From contig NZ_LZLV01000042.1 in the NCBI RefSeq assembly GCF_001673405.1, positions 1 to 63,022 on the forward strand: a DNA stretch of 63,022 nucleotides, read 5' to 3'. The notes below the pieces were generated by a model, which saw nothing but the letters and a program-made list of their open reading frames with translations, ran no database searches and was not told the DNA's origin. Each line of letters starts with the position of its first letter. The first letter of the stretch is position 1. The translations under genes and the position numbers were made by a program. Positions 36,313 through 44,313 of the stretch are shown piece by piece. Source of the DNA: Mycobacterium sp. 1245111.1. Its GTDB lineage: Bacteria > Actinomycetota > Actinomycetes > Mycobacteriales > Mycobacteriaceae.

Positions 36313-37370
36313 AGCTGCGGACTCCGCTGACCGAGCTGATCGGCATCGAGCACCCAGTGGTGCAAACCGGCATGGGCTGGGTGGCCGGTGCGCGCCTGGT
36401 CGCGGCGACGTCCAACGCGGGCGGGCTGGGCATCCTGGCCTCGGCCACCATGACGCTCGACGAGTTGGCGGTCGCGATCGGCAAGGTCAAGGCCGCCACG
36501 GACAAGCCGTTCGGGGTCAACATCCGCGCCGACGCCGGCGATGCCGGCGACCGGGTGGACCTGATGATCCGCGAGGGCGTCAAGGTCGCCTCGTTCGCGT
36601 TGGCGCCCAAGCCGGAATTGATCAGCAAGCTCAAAGAGGCTGGCTCCGTGGTGATTCCGTCGGTCGGCCTGGCCAAGCACGCCCGCAAGGTGGCCTCCTG
36701 GGGTGCCGACGCGGTGATCGTCCAGGGCGGTGAGGGAGGCGGACACACCGGTCCGATCGCCACCACGCTGCTGTTGCCCTCGGTGCTCGACGCGGTGAGC
36801 ATTCCGGTGATCGCCGCCGGCGGCTTTTTCGACGGCCGCGGGCTCGCCGCGGCGTTGTCGTACGGCGCGGCCGGGGTGGCCATGGGCACCCGCTTCCTGC
36901 TGACCTCGGACTCCACCGTGCCCGACGCGGTCAAGCAGCGCTACTTGCAGTCGGCGCTCGACGGAACCGTCGTCACCACGCGGGTGGACGGTATGCCGCA
37001 CCGCGTGCTGCGCACCGGCCTGGTCGAGAAGCTGGAAAGCGGCTCGCGGGCACGGGGTTTCACTGCCGCGATCGGCAACGCCGCGAAGTTCAAGAAGATG
37101 TCGCAGATGACCTGGGCGTCGATGATCCGCGACGGGCTGGCCATGCGGCACGGCAAAGACCTGACCTGGTCGCAGGTCGTGATGGCGGCCAATACCCCGA
37201 TGTTGCTCAAAGCCGGTCTGGTCGAAGGCAATACCGACGCCGGGGTCCTGGCGTCCGGCCAGGTGGCCGGCATCGTCGAAGACCTGCCGTCATGCGCGGA
37301 GCTGATCGACGCGATCGTCACCGATGCCGTCAAGCACCTGCAGGCCGCGACGGCGTTCGTCGAACCGTAA
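36309..37370 (+). CDS. ipdC: IpdC, FMN-dependent enoyl-CoA-type reductase of ring C/D degradation
   Basis: A 353-residue nitronate-monooxygenase-like TIM barrel. FMN-binding segments are QTGMGWVAGARLVAATSNAG, VIVQGGEGGGHTG, IPVIAAGGFFDGRG and GVAMGTRFL. In M. tuberculosis IpdC reduces a double bond in the 5-OH-HIC/HIP-CoA series. The ATG at 36309 overlaps the ipdB stop. In M. tuberculosis fdxB follows; here a convergent VOC gene comes next, so the operon ends at ipdC. Confidence 0.93.
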   Translation: MKLRTPLTELIGIEHPVVQTGMGWVAGARLVAATSNAGGLGILASATMTLDELAVAIGKVKAATDKPFGVNIRADAGDAGDRVDLMIREGVKVASFALAPKPELISKLKEAGSVVIPSVGLAKHARKVASWGADAVIVQGGEGGGHTGPIATTLLLPSVLDAVSIPVIAAGGFFDGRGLAAALSYGAAGVAMGTRFLLTSDSTVPDAVKQRYLQSALDGTVVTTRVDGMPHRVLRTGLVEKLESGSRARGFTAAIGNAAKFKKMSQMTWASMIRDGLAMRHGKDLTWSQVVMAANTPMLLKAGLVEGNTDAGVLASGQVAGIVEDLPSCAELIDAIVTDAVKHLQAATAFVEP

Positions 37371-37387
37371 CTAGCGGATCGCTTTGG

Positions 37388-37777
37388 CTAGGCTTCCACG
37401 ACCAACAGCGTGTGCCCGGTCGGGTCGCGGAACCAGAACATCGGCGGAACGGGTTCGCCCATTCGCGCGACGTCCGCGTCGACGTCGACGCCGAGCTGCT
37501 TCATTGCCGCGTGGGTGGCGTCGATGTCGTTGGTGGTCAGCGTGATACCGGTGTTGGCGGGCTCGATCGGCCCGCTACCCGGCGGAGGTGGCGCCAGCGC
37601 GATGCCGGTGTTGCCCTCGGGTGGATACACCTCGATCCAGCGGTGGCCGCCATGGAACGGGGTGTCGGTCCGCTTCTCGAACCCGAGCGATTCGTAGAAC
37701 TCGACCGCCTTGTCCTGCTCGAGGGTCGGCACACACACCAGGCTCATCGTCGTCAGGCCCGTCGTCGTGATGGTCAT
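37388..37777 (-). CDS. VOC (glyoxalase/dioxygenase-fold) protein
   Basis: A 129-residue VOC protein with one beta-alpha-beta-beta-beta pair (TLEQDKAVEFYESLGFEKR and MFWFRDPTGHTLLVVEA). These are the usual halves of a glyoxalase/antibiotic-resistance fold; no enzyme-specific residues are decisive. The ATG at 37777 has AAGGAG upstream and overlaps the DUF899 stop (ATGA), so the two genes are coupled. The pair is controlled by the TetR gene next to it, by inference from the shared operator region. Confidence 0.8.
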   Translation of the reverse strand: MTITTTGLTTMSLVCVPTLEQDKAVEFYESLGFEKRTDTPFHGGHRWIEVYPPEGNTGIALAPPPPGSGPIEPANTGITLTTNDIDATHAAMKQLGVDVDADVARMGEPVPPMFWFRDPTGHTLLVVEA

Positions 37778-38472
37778 CGTGCTCCTTGTGGTTGAGAATT
37801 TCCGTAGGCTTTTGCGATCTCTTGCGAGCCGCCCCAGCGGCTGTAGGTCGGTGACTGCGGCCAGCCCTCCGGGGAGTCCTGCCACTCCTCCTGACGGCCG
37901 TACGGAAGCAGATCGATCAACGGGAACGTGTGGCTCAGTTGCTCGGTGCCACGGCCGTTGGTGTGCCAGGTGCGGTAGACGTTATCCCCGTCGCGGAGAA
38001 AGACATTGACGCCGAATCCGCCTCCCGGCGGCGCACCGACGTCGGTTCCGAAGGGGCTGTTGGCCGTGGAGTACCAGGTCATCTGATTACCGACCCGCTG
38101 CTTGTAGGCCAGCGCCTCCTCGATCGGACCCTGCGTCACGATCACGAACCGGGCGTCGTAGTTGTCCAGGAACTCCAGTCGGGTGAACTGAGACGTGAAC
38201 CCGGTGCATCCCGGGCACTGCCACTCTTCGCCGGGAAACCACATGTGGTTGTAGACGATCAGCTGCGGCTTGCCGTCGAAGATGTCGACCAGGCGCACCG
38301 GCCCGTCCTCACCTTCCAGGGTGTAGTCCGGCATCGCGACCATCGGCAGCCGTCGCCGCTGTGCCGCGATCGCGTCAAGCTCGCGGGTGGCCGCCTTCTC
38401 CCGAACGCGCAGCGCGTCCAACTCCCGTTCCCAGGTCAGCTGGTCGACGACGGGCGGCAATGCTGTGCTCAC
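37774..38472 (-). CDS. DUF899 thioredoxin-like protein
   Basis: A 232-residue DUF899 protein: TWERELDALRVREKAATRELDAIAAQRRRLPMV, then HMWFPGEEWQCPGCTGF with a thioredoxin-type C-x2-C, NVFLRDGDNVYRTW, and a C-terminal RWGGS. The family has a thioredoxin-like fold of unknown function. The GTG start at 38472 has GGAGGG upstream. It forms a coupled pair with the VOC gene, divergent from a TetR regulator. Confidence 0.85.
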   Translation of the reverse strand: MSTALPPVVDQLTWERELDALRVREKAATRELDAIAAQRRRLPMVAMPDYTLEGEDGPVRLVDIFDGKPQLIVYNHMWFPGEEWQCPGCTGFTSQFTRLEFLDNYDARFVIVTQGPIEEALAYKQRVGNQMTWYSTANSPFGTDVGAPPGGGFGVNVFLRDGDNVYRTWHTNGRGTEQLSHTFPLIDLLPYGRQEEWQDSPEGWPQSPTYSRWGGSQEIAKAYGNSQPQGAR

Positions 38473-38492
38473 AACTAACCCTCCGGCTTATG

Positions 38493-38528
38493 TGTACGGC
38501 GTCAACATGATAATGTTCACACCGTACA
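38493..38528. promoter_or_regulatory. 36-bp imperfect palindrome, probable TetR operator
   Basis: Outer arms are TGTACGG (38493-38499) and CCGTACA (38522-38528). Inner arms AACAT and ATGTT lie on either side of the centre near 38510. The whole 36-mer is nearly symmetrical. It lies between the DUF899 and TetR starts and overlaps a possible TetR-gene -10, TACACT (38525-38530), so it is the likely autoregulatory site. Confidence 0.75.
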
Positions 38529-38553
38529 CTTTGGCGGCGAGAAGGGTCAAGCG

Positions 38554-39150
38554 TTGGCCACGTTGAAGACCGGTTACCACCACGGCGATCTGCGGACCGC
38601 GTTGGTCGACGCCGGCCTGCACCTCACTCGGACCGGTGGCCCCGAGGCGTTGACGATTCGCGAAGCGACTCGCCGAGTGGGAGTTTCGCCGAACGCCGCG
38701 TACCGGCATTTCGTCGACCGCGAGGCACTGCTCGGCGCGGTGGCGATCGCGATTCAGCACCGGATGGCAGCGCGAATGGCTCGCAAACACCACTCGGCTG
38801 CCACCGACCGTCTGCGCGCGGTAGGCCTGGGCTACATCAAATTCGCACTCGACGAACCGGGCTGGTTCACGGTGGCCTTCTTCAGCGCCGATCCCATCGC
38901 CCTGACTGAGGAAACAGCCAGCGCGCCACCGTATCTGGCCTTGGTCGATGCCCTCGACGCGATGCTGGACGCTGGAACACTGTCGCCCGATCGCCGCGTC
39001 GGGGCCGAATGGCCCTGCTGGTCGGCGGTCCACGGATTCGCCGAACTTGCGTTGCGCGGACCGCTGCGTCACGCCAGTCGCCGTGACCTCGACGCACTAG
39101 CTCATCGCACGGTCGACGACATCATCGCCGGTGTCATTCACCGAATGTGA
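38554..39150 (+). CDS. TetR/AcrR-family regulator (WHG-type C-terminus)
   Basis: A 198-residue regulator. The helix-turn-helix is TIREATRRVGVSPNAAYRHF at about residues 30-50, and the C-terminal domain has WSAVHGFAELALRGPL, typical of the WHG/TetR_C_33 group. The TTG start at 38554 is supported by AAGGG upstream and by the family N-terminus (GYHHGDLRTALVDA). It is divergent from DUF899-VOC and probably represses that pair. It is unrelated in position to KstR or KstR2. Confidence 0.85.
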   Translation: MATLKTGYHHGDLRTALVDAGLHLTRTGGPEALTIREATRRVGVSPNAAYRHFVDREALLGAVAIAIQHRMAARMARKHHSAATDRLRAVGLGYIKFALDEPGWFTVAFFSADPIALTEETASAPPYLALVDALDAMLDAGTLSPDRRVGAEWPCWSAVHGFAELALRGPLRHASRRDLDALAHRTVDDIIAGVIHRM

Positions 39151-39207
39151 AACGCGGCAAGAACAGGTCACCAAGCGGTAGCGTCACGGTTGGATCGGGA
39201 GGCAACC

Positions 39208-39474
39208 ATGAAGCGCTGCATCTTCGCAAGCCTGACCGCCCTGCTAATGGCCGGGGGGTTGGTCGGCGGAGCGCCACCGGCCAATGCCGGGTGCATACCT
39301 GCCCCCGGCGTGATCAACAAGTGCGACGGGCCCGTGCAACCTGACGGCACCTGGCAGCGTTGTGTGATGACGACTCATCTGTTCTATCAGGGCGCCAGCT
39401 CATTCCTGATACCCGAGAAGAGCTGCGACACGATCGGACCCGGTATGGGTGATCCACCGGGCCACATCGACTGA
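39208..39474 (+). CDS. Small secreted CDGP-type protein
   Basis: An 88-residue precursor with a signal peptide (FASLTALLMAGGLVGGAPPA, then NAG before CIPAP). The mature part has four Cys residues in CIPAP, NKCDGPVQPDGTWQRCV and KSCDTIG, probably two disulfides. CDGP-x-DGTWQRC is a motif I recall from several small mycobacterial secreted proteins of unknown function. GGGAGG lies just upstream of the ATG at 39208. It stands alone between the TetR gene and the broken DUF559 gene. Confidence 0.75.
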   Translation: MKRCIFASLTALLMAGGLVGGAPPANAGCIPAPGVINKCDGPVQPDGTWQRCVMTTHLFYQGASSFLIPEKSCDTIGPGMGDPPGHID

Positions 39475-39485
39475 TCCTGCCCCAC

Positions 39486-39533
39486 TGTGAATCTCACGAC
39501 GCAACACGCCGGTGACGCGTCGTCTAGTTCACA
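39486..39533. repeat. 48-nt hairpin, 3' side of DUF559 gene 2
   Basis: Outer arms TGTGAA (39486-39491) and TTCACA (39528-39533); inner perfect arms ACGACGC (39496-39502) and GCGTCGT (39517-39523). The DUF559 stop codon (39529-39531, minus strand) lies inside the outer arm. By hand alignment about 37 of 48 positions match the hairpin at 40448-40495 in the same orientation. Confidence 0.8.
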
Positions 39534-40409
39534 TACGCGCGCCATGTTGCCACCCGGCGGCTCGCATTGCCGCTTCTACGCGAGCTATTAGCGTGCCCTG
39601 CCGGTACCTGAGCAACTCGCTACTTACCCGGACAATCACCCAGCCCAGGTCGAGCAGTGCGCTATACCTGTCGATGTCGCGGTCGCGTTGTTGTGCGTTG
39701 GTCCAGTGTTGAGGACCGTCGTACTCGATGCCGACGCGTAGGTCCTCGTCCCCCATGTCGAGGCGCGCAACAAACTCACCGTATTCATCGCGCACCACAA
39801 TCTGCGTCTGCGGGCTTGGGAGTCCCGCACCGATCAGTGCGAGGCGCGTTCGCGTCTCCTGCGGTGACTCGGCGCCGCCGTCGACCAACGACAGGATCCG
39901 CCGCAGCCGCGTGACGCCACGCGCGCCGGGATGTCGAGCGATCACCGCCTCGACGTCGACATCTTTGACGTCCGTTGCGTTCGCTAGCGCGTCGAGCAAC
40001 TGTACTGTCACCAGTCGACTGTTTGCGCGGCGGCCAATGTCGAATGCTGTTCGCGCCGCGGATGTTACCGCGATACCGCCGGCCTCAGATACCTCCCCAG
40101 TCAGCAATATTTCGGTGTGTACTTTGATGCCGGCCGGTGGACGGCGGTTGTCGTAAATCAACTCTGCGTCGAGCGTTGCGTCCACCCACTTAGCGCCCAG
40201 TAGGGCAGCGGCCGACACACCCGCTGCAACTCCCCTCCGTCGGGACAGAGCCACGCCGCCTCCGCACGCTGACTCGCCGTCAGGACGATGCCGCTGGGCA
40301 CGTAGACGCCCGGATAGATCGGGTCGTACAGGGAGCGCATTGCCCGCTCCGGCAGCGCCTTGGCGGCCAAGACTTCCTGACCAAGAAATGGCCATTCAAT
40401 TTCCGTCAT
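39529..40409 (-). pseudogene. DUF559 protein with AbiEi-like N-terminus (gene 2), frameshifted
   Basis: A paralogue of the gene at 20930-21775, now in two frames. The N-terminus (MTEIEWPFLGQEVLAAKALP to AAWLCPDGG) is read from 40409. The rest (RRRGVAAGVSAAALLGAKW to the end) is in another frame and ends at 39529. The break is near 40235-40260, next to a C-rich run, and matches loss of 1 nt (or gain of 2). The C-terminal nuclease-like domain is intact in sequence (SPQETRTRLALIGAGLP, ARLDMGDEDL, VGIEYDGPQH). The span of 881 nt is not a multiple of three. It could be a true pseudogene or a sequencing error; the single-frame C-terminal part alone lacks a good start. Confidence 0.8.
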
Positions 40410-40447
40410 GCGCGAATGCTGCCAACGGATACCGACACTGCCGCGAG

Positions 40448-40495
40448 TGTGAACGTCACGACGCGACACGCCGCCAACGCGACGTGGGATTCACA
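40448..40495. repeat. 48-nt hairpin, 5' side of DUF559 gene 2
   Basis: Outer arms TGTGAA (40448-40453) and TTCACA (40490-40495); inner arms CACGACGCG (40457-40465) and CGCGACGTG (40478-40486) with one internal mismatch. It is the same length and orientation as the hairpin at 39486-39533. It lies 38 bp upstream of the DUF559 start and 17 bp after the 3' end of fadA6. Confidence 0.8.
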
Positions 40496-40512
40496 TTCGC
40501 CGCAAGCAGCGA

Positions 40513-41682
40513 TTACAACCGTTCGATGATCGTGACGTTCGCGGTGCCACCGCCCTCGCACATGGTCTGCAGGCCATAGCGACCGCCGGTGCGCTCGAGT
40601 TCGTTGAGCATGGTCGTGAAAAGCTTTGCCCCCGTTGCACCTAACGGGTGGCCGAGCGCGATGGCACCGCCGTTGGGGTTGACCTTCTCCGGGTCGGCCT
40701 TGATCTCCTTGAGCCAGGCCAACACGACCGGCGCGAATGCCTCGTTGATCTCGACGGTGTCGATGTCGTCGATGGACAGGCCGGTCTTCTCCAGCGCGTA
40801 GCGGGTAGCCGGTATCGGGCCGGTGAGCATGAACACCGGGTCGGCGGCGCGCGCGCTGATGTGATGGATGCGCGCCCGCGGCTTCAGGTTATGGTCCTTG
40901 ACGGCCTGCTCGGAAGCCAGCAGCACAGCGCTGGCTCCGTCGGAGATCTGGCTGGCCATCGCGGCGGTCAACCGACCCCCCTCGACGAGCGGCTTGAGGC
41001 TGGCCAGCTTCTCCGGCGACGATTCGCGCGGACCCTCGTCGACACGGAACGCACCGTGTTCGGTTTCCACGGTGATGATTTCGTTGTCGAAGTGGCCGCC
41101 GCGGATAGCGCCGAAGGCGCGCTCGTGGCTCGTCAGCGCGTATTGCTCCATCTCCTCGCGAGACAGGTTCCACTTCTCGGCGATCAACTCCGAGCCGCGG
41201 AATTGCGAGATCTCCTGGTCGCCGTAGCGGTGCAGCCACTGCTTGGACTCGTTGGTCGGCGACGTGAACCCGAACTGCTCGCCGACGATCATCGCCGACG
41301 AGATCGGGATCTGGCTCATGTTCTGCACGCCACCGGCCACGATCACGTCCGCGGTGCCCGCCATGATCGCTTGCGCACCAAAGGAAATCGCCTGCTGGCT
41401 TGATCCACACTGCCGATCGACGGTGACGCCGGGGACCTCTTCCGGATAGCCGGCGGCCAGCCAGGAGAGCCGGGCGATGTTACCGGCCTGCGCGCCGATC
41501 GCGTCGACGCAGCCGGCGATCACGTCATCGACGGCGGCGGGGTCGATGTCGACCCGGTCGAGCAGCCCTCGCCAACCGAGCGCGCCCAAGTCGACGGGAT
41601 GCACCCCCGCGAGCGACCCGTTGCGCTTACCGACCGCGGTACGTACGGCATCGATGACATAAGCCTGATTAGTTGGGGCCAT
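40513..41682 (-). CDS. fadA6: Acyl-CoA thiolase FadA6
   Basis: A 389-residue thiolase with VDRQCGSSQQAISF (active Cys near residue 90), GHPLGATGAKL (His) and the C-terminal MCEGGGTANVTIIERL (second Cys). In M. tuberculosis FadA6 performs a late thiolysis in ring C/D degradation. The ATG at 41682 overlaps the 3' end of kstR2 by 14 nt and has AGGAAG upstream. It is the last gene of fadE30-ipdF-kstR2-fadA6. Confidence 0.94.
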   Translation of the reverse strand: MAPTNQAYVIDAVRTAVGKRNGSLAGVHPVDLGALGWRGLLDRVDIDPAAVDDVIAGCVDAIGAQAGNIARLSWLAAGYPEEVPGVTVDRQCGSSQQAISFGAQAIMAGTADVIVAGGVQNMSQIPISSAMIVGEQFGFTSPTNESKQWLHRYGDQEISQFRGSELIAEKWNLSREEMEQYALTSHERAFGAIRGGHFDNEIITVETEHGAFRVDEGPRESSPEKLASLKPLVEGGRLTAAMASQISDGASAVLLASEQAVKDHNLKPRARIHHISARAADPVFMLTGPIPATRYALEKTGLSIDDIDTVEINEAFAPVVLAWLKEIKADPEKVNPNGGAIALGHPLGATGAKLFTTMLNELERTGGRYGLQTMCEGGGTANVTIIERL

Positions 41683-42280
41683 GCTCAACACTTCCTTCTT
41701 TGGTAATTCCACCTAGGACGATAGCGAGATACTGCTGACCCACCTGCTGCGCGGTGAGCGGTCCGCCGGGCTGATACCAGCGCACCGACACCCAGGTGGT
41801 GTCGCGGATGAATCGGTAGACCAAGTCGACGTCGAGATCGGGCCGCAGATAACCCTCCTCGATGCCCTGGTGCAACAGGTCGACCCACATCTTGCGCTGC
41901 CGCTTGTTGAGGTCCTCGAGATAGGAGAACCGTGGCTGGGGCAGCAGTCGTTTGGCCTCGTCCTGATAGATGACGACCTGGGCGTGTCGATGCTCGATGG
42001 CGTCGAATGAGGCCATGAACAGACCCTTGAGCCGTTCCAACGGATTCGGTTGGGTGTCAACGATTTCCTGGTAGCGGGCGAACAGCCAGTCCATGAAGTT
42101 GCGCAGCACCTCGTCGACCATCTCTTCTTTGGACGAGAAGTGGTGATACAGGCTGCCGGACAAGATGCCCGCGCTGTCTGCGATGTCGCGCACGGTGGTG
42201 GCGCGCAGACCGCGTTCGGCGAACATCGTCGCGGCGAGTTCCAGTAACTCGTCGCGACGGCTGTTCGTAGGTCCGCTCAT
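41669..42280 (-). CDS. kstR2: KstR2, TetR-family repressor of the ring C/D genes
   Basis: A 203-residue regulator (200 in Rv3557c). The helix-turn-helix is ATTVRDIADSAGILSGSLYH at about residues 28-47, followed by FSSKEEMVDEVL. In mycobacteria KstR2 binds HIP-CoA and represses the genes for rings C and D. The ATG at 42280 overlaps the ipdF stop (ATGA). No separate KstR2 site lies in front of it, so it is transcribed from the fadE30 promoter and is autoregulated through that operator. No PPE gene separates it from ipdF, unlike in M. tuberculosis. Confidence 0.95.
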   Translation of the reverse strand: MSGPTNSRRDELLELAATMFAERGLRATTVRDIADSAGILSGSLYHHFSSKEEMVDEVLRNFMDWLFARYQEIVDTQPNPLERLKGLFMASFDAIEHRHAQVVIYQDEAKRLLPQPRFSYLEDLNKRQRKMWVDLLHQGIEEGYLRPDLDVDLVYRFIRDTTWVSVRWYQPGGPLTAQQVGQQYLAIVLGGITKEGSVEHGPN

Positions 42281-43065
42281 GGGTGCTGACTCGACACCGA
42301 AATCACTTCTCCAGTCAGGTAACTGGAGTAGTCGCTGGCCAGAAACGCGATGGTCGCCGCCACTTCCCACGGCTCAGCGGCTCGGCCGAACGCTTCCCCG
42401 GCGGACAACTGGTCGAGCAGTTCACTCGAGCTGGTCTTGTCGAGGAACTTGTGTCGGGCGATGCTCGGCGACACCGCGTTGATCCGCACCCCGTATTCCA
42501 CGGCTTCGATTGCGCTGCAACGGGTCAGCGCCATCACGCCCGCTTTGGCCGCCGCATAGTGCGACTGCGAGTGCTGGGCGCGCCAGCCGAGCACGCTGGC
42601 GTTGTTGACGATGACGCCGCCGTGGTCCGCGTCGCGGAAGTAGCGCAATGCCGCGCGGGTGGTACGCATTACCGACGTCAGCGTGACGTTGAGAACGCGG
42701 TCCCACTCTTCATCGGTGATGTCGACCACCGGGGTCTGCCCGCCAAGGCCCGCGTTGTTCACCAGCACGTCGAGTCGGCCCAGTCGTGCGGTAGTGGAGG
42801 CGATCAGCGCGTCGACCTGCGCGGTGGAGGTGACGTCGCAGACGACGCTTTCCACCCGGCCCAGACCGAGCGCGGTCAGCTCGTCGCGGGTCTCGCCGAG
42901 CCGGCGTTCGTGGTGGTCGGAGACGACGACGTCGGCACCTTCGGCCAGGGCCCGCCGTGCGGTGGCCGAGCCGATGCCGGTGCCCGCCGCGGCCGTGACA
43001 ACCACGACCTTGCCCTTCAGAAGTCCGTGTCCGGCAACTTCTTTCGGCGCAACGGCTAACGTCAT
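42277..43065 (-). CDS. ipdF: IpdF, short-chain dehydrogenase of ring C/D degradation
   Basis: A 262-residue SDR with VTAAAGTGIGSAT (cofactor loop), NNAGLGGQTPV and YAAAKAGVMAL. In M. tuberculosis IpdF oxidises the 5-hydroxy group of the HIP-type CoA intermediate. The ATG at 43065 has GGGAGG upstream and overlaps the fadE30 stop (ATGA). The longer open frame is a shadow inside fadE30. Confidence 0.93.
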   Translation of the reverse strand: MTLAVAPKEVAGHGLLKGKVVVVTAAAGTGIGSATARRALAEGADVVVSDHHERRLGETRDELTALGLGRVESVVCDVTSTAQVDALIASTTARLGRLDVLVNNAGLGGQTPVVDITDEEWDRVLNVTLTSVMRTTRAALRYFRDADHGGVIVNNASVLGWRAQHSQSHYAAAKAGVMALTRCSAIEAVEYGVRINAVSPSIARHKFLDKTSSSELLDQLSAGEAFGRAAEPWEVAATIAFLASDYSSYLTGEVISVSSQHP

Positions 43066-44219
43066 CGAGCCTCCCTGGGTAGGCCGAGCACGCGCTCGGC
43101 GATGATGTTGCGCTGAATCTCGTTGGATCCGCCGTAGATGGTGTCCGCGCGGGTGAACAGGTAGAGCCGCTGCCACTCGTCGAAATCGCCGCCCGGCAGG
43201 ACCAGACCGGCCTTGCCCTGTACCTCCATCGCAATCTCACCGAGTTCGCGGTGCCAGTTGGCCCACAACAACTTCGACACGTTATCTTTTCCGGCGGCCC
43301 GGCCGCCTCCATCGACGTCCATTGTCGCCAGCGCGTAGGAGCGCATCGCCCGAAGGCCGGCCCAAGACCGGGTCAGCCGTTCCCGGATCAGCGGATCATC
43401 GGCCGCGCCAGTCTGTTTCGCGAGGTCAACCACCGCGCTGAGTTCGCGAGCATAGACGATCTGCTGACCGAGCGTCGACACCCCGCGCTCGAAGGTCAGT
43501 GTTCCCATCGCGACCCGCCAGCCGTCTCCGGGCTGGCCCACGACAAGTTCGGCTTCGGTGCGGGCGTCGTCGAAGAACACCTCGTTGAATTCCGAGTCGC
43601 CGGTCAGCTGGACGATCGGGCGCACGTCGACGCCGGGCTGATCCAGCGGCACCAGCAGATACGACAACCCGGCATGCCGCTTTGAGCCCTTCTCGGTGCG
43701 CGCCACCACGAAGCACCACTGCGCCCAGTGCGCCAGCGATGTCCACACCTTCTGGCCGTTGATCACCCACTGGTCACCGTCCAGCACCGCGGTGGTGGAC
43801 ACGTTGGCCAGGTCGCTGCCGGCGCCGGGCTCGGAATAGCCCTGCGACCACAGTTCGGTGACGTCGAGGATCCGCGGCAGGAATCGCTGCTGTTGCTCGG
43901 GCGTACCGAACGCAATCAGCGTCGGCCCCAGCAGCTCCTCGCCGAAATGGTTGACCTTGGCCGGTGCGTTGGCGATCGCGTATTCCTCGTAGAACGCCAC
44001 CCGATGCGCCACCGACAAGCCGCGGCCGCCATGCTCGACCGGCCAGCCCAGGCAGGTCAGACCGGCCTTTGCGAGATGCTGGTTCCAGGCGCGCCGCTCT
44101 TCGAACGCCTCGTGCTCGCGACCGGGCCCGCCGAGGCCTTTGAGGGCAGCGAATTCGCCGACCAGGTTCTCGGCCAGCCAGTCGCGGACCTCGGCCCGGA
44201 ACTCCTCGACGCCTTGCAC
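43062..44219 (-). CDS. fadE30: Acyl-CoA dehydrogenase FadE30
   Basis: A 385-residue acyl-CoA dehydrogenase with SQGYSEPGAGSDLANVST (flavin segment), WVINGQKVWTSLAHWAQW and a C-terminal TIYGGSNEIQRNIIAERVLG. In M. tuberculosis FadE30 dehydrogenates 5-OH-HIP-CoA or HIP-CoA early in ring C/D degradation. The GTG start at 44219 has no ribosome-binding site, but TAGCCT lies exactly 6 nt before it, so it is probably leaderless. It heads fadE30-ipdF-kstR2-fadA6. Confidence 0.93.
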   Translation of the reverse strand: MQGVEEFRAEVRDWLAENLVGEFAALKGLGGPGREHEAFEERRAWNQHLAKAGLTCLGWPVEHGGRGLSVAHRVAFYEEYAIANAPAKVNHFGEELLGPTLIAFGTPEQQQRFLPRILDVTELWSQGYSEPGAGSDLANVSTTAVLDGDQWVINGQKVWTSLAHWAQWCFVVARTEKGSKRHAGLSYLLVPLDQPGVDVRPIVQLTGDSEFNEVFFDDARTEAELVVGQPGDGWRVAMGTLTFERGVSTLGQQIVYARELSAVVDLAKQTGAADDPLIRERLTRSWAGLRAMRSYALATMDVDGGGRAAGKDNVSKLLWANWHRELGEIAMEVQGKAGLVLPGGDFDEWQRLYLFTRADTIYGGSNEIQRNIIAERVLGLPREAR

Positions 44220-44249
44220 CCTAGTAGGCTAACCTACCAAGCACTTGCT
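44220..44249. promoter_or_regulatory. KstR2-type operator between fadE30 and fadD3
   Basis: ACCAAGCACTTGCT (44236-44249) matches AnCAAGnnCTTGnT exactly. Towards fadE30 the minus strand has TAGCCT followed by 6 nt and the GTG start; the operator lies just upstream of that -10. Towards fadD3 a 64-nt leader follows, with GAGGGAG before the ATG. Confidence 0.88.
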
Positions 44250-44313
44250 TTGTTAGCCCGGCGGCGAAATGCTCCTGCCAGCGGCGATAGCGATCAGCAC
44301 CCGAGGGAGTTCG

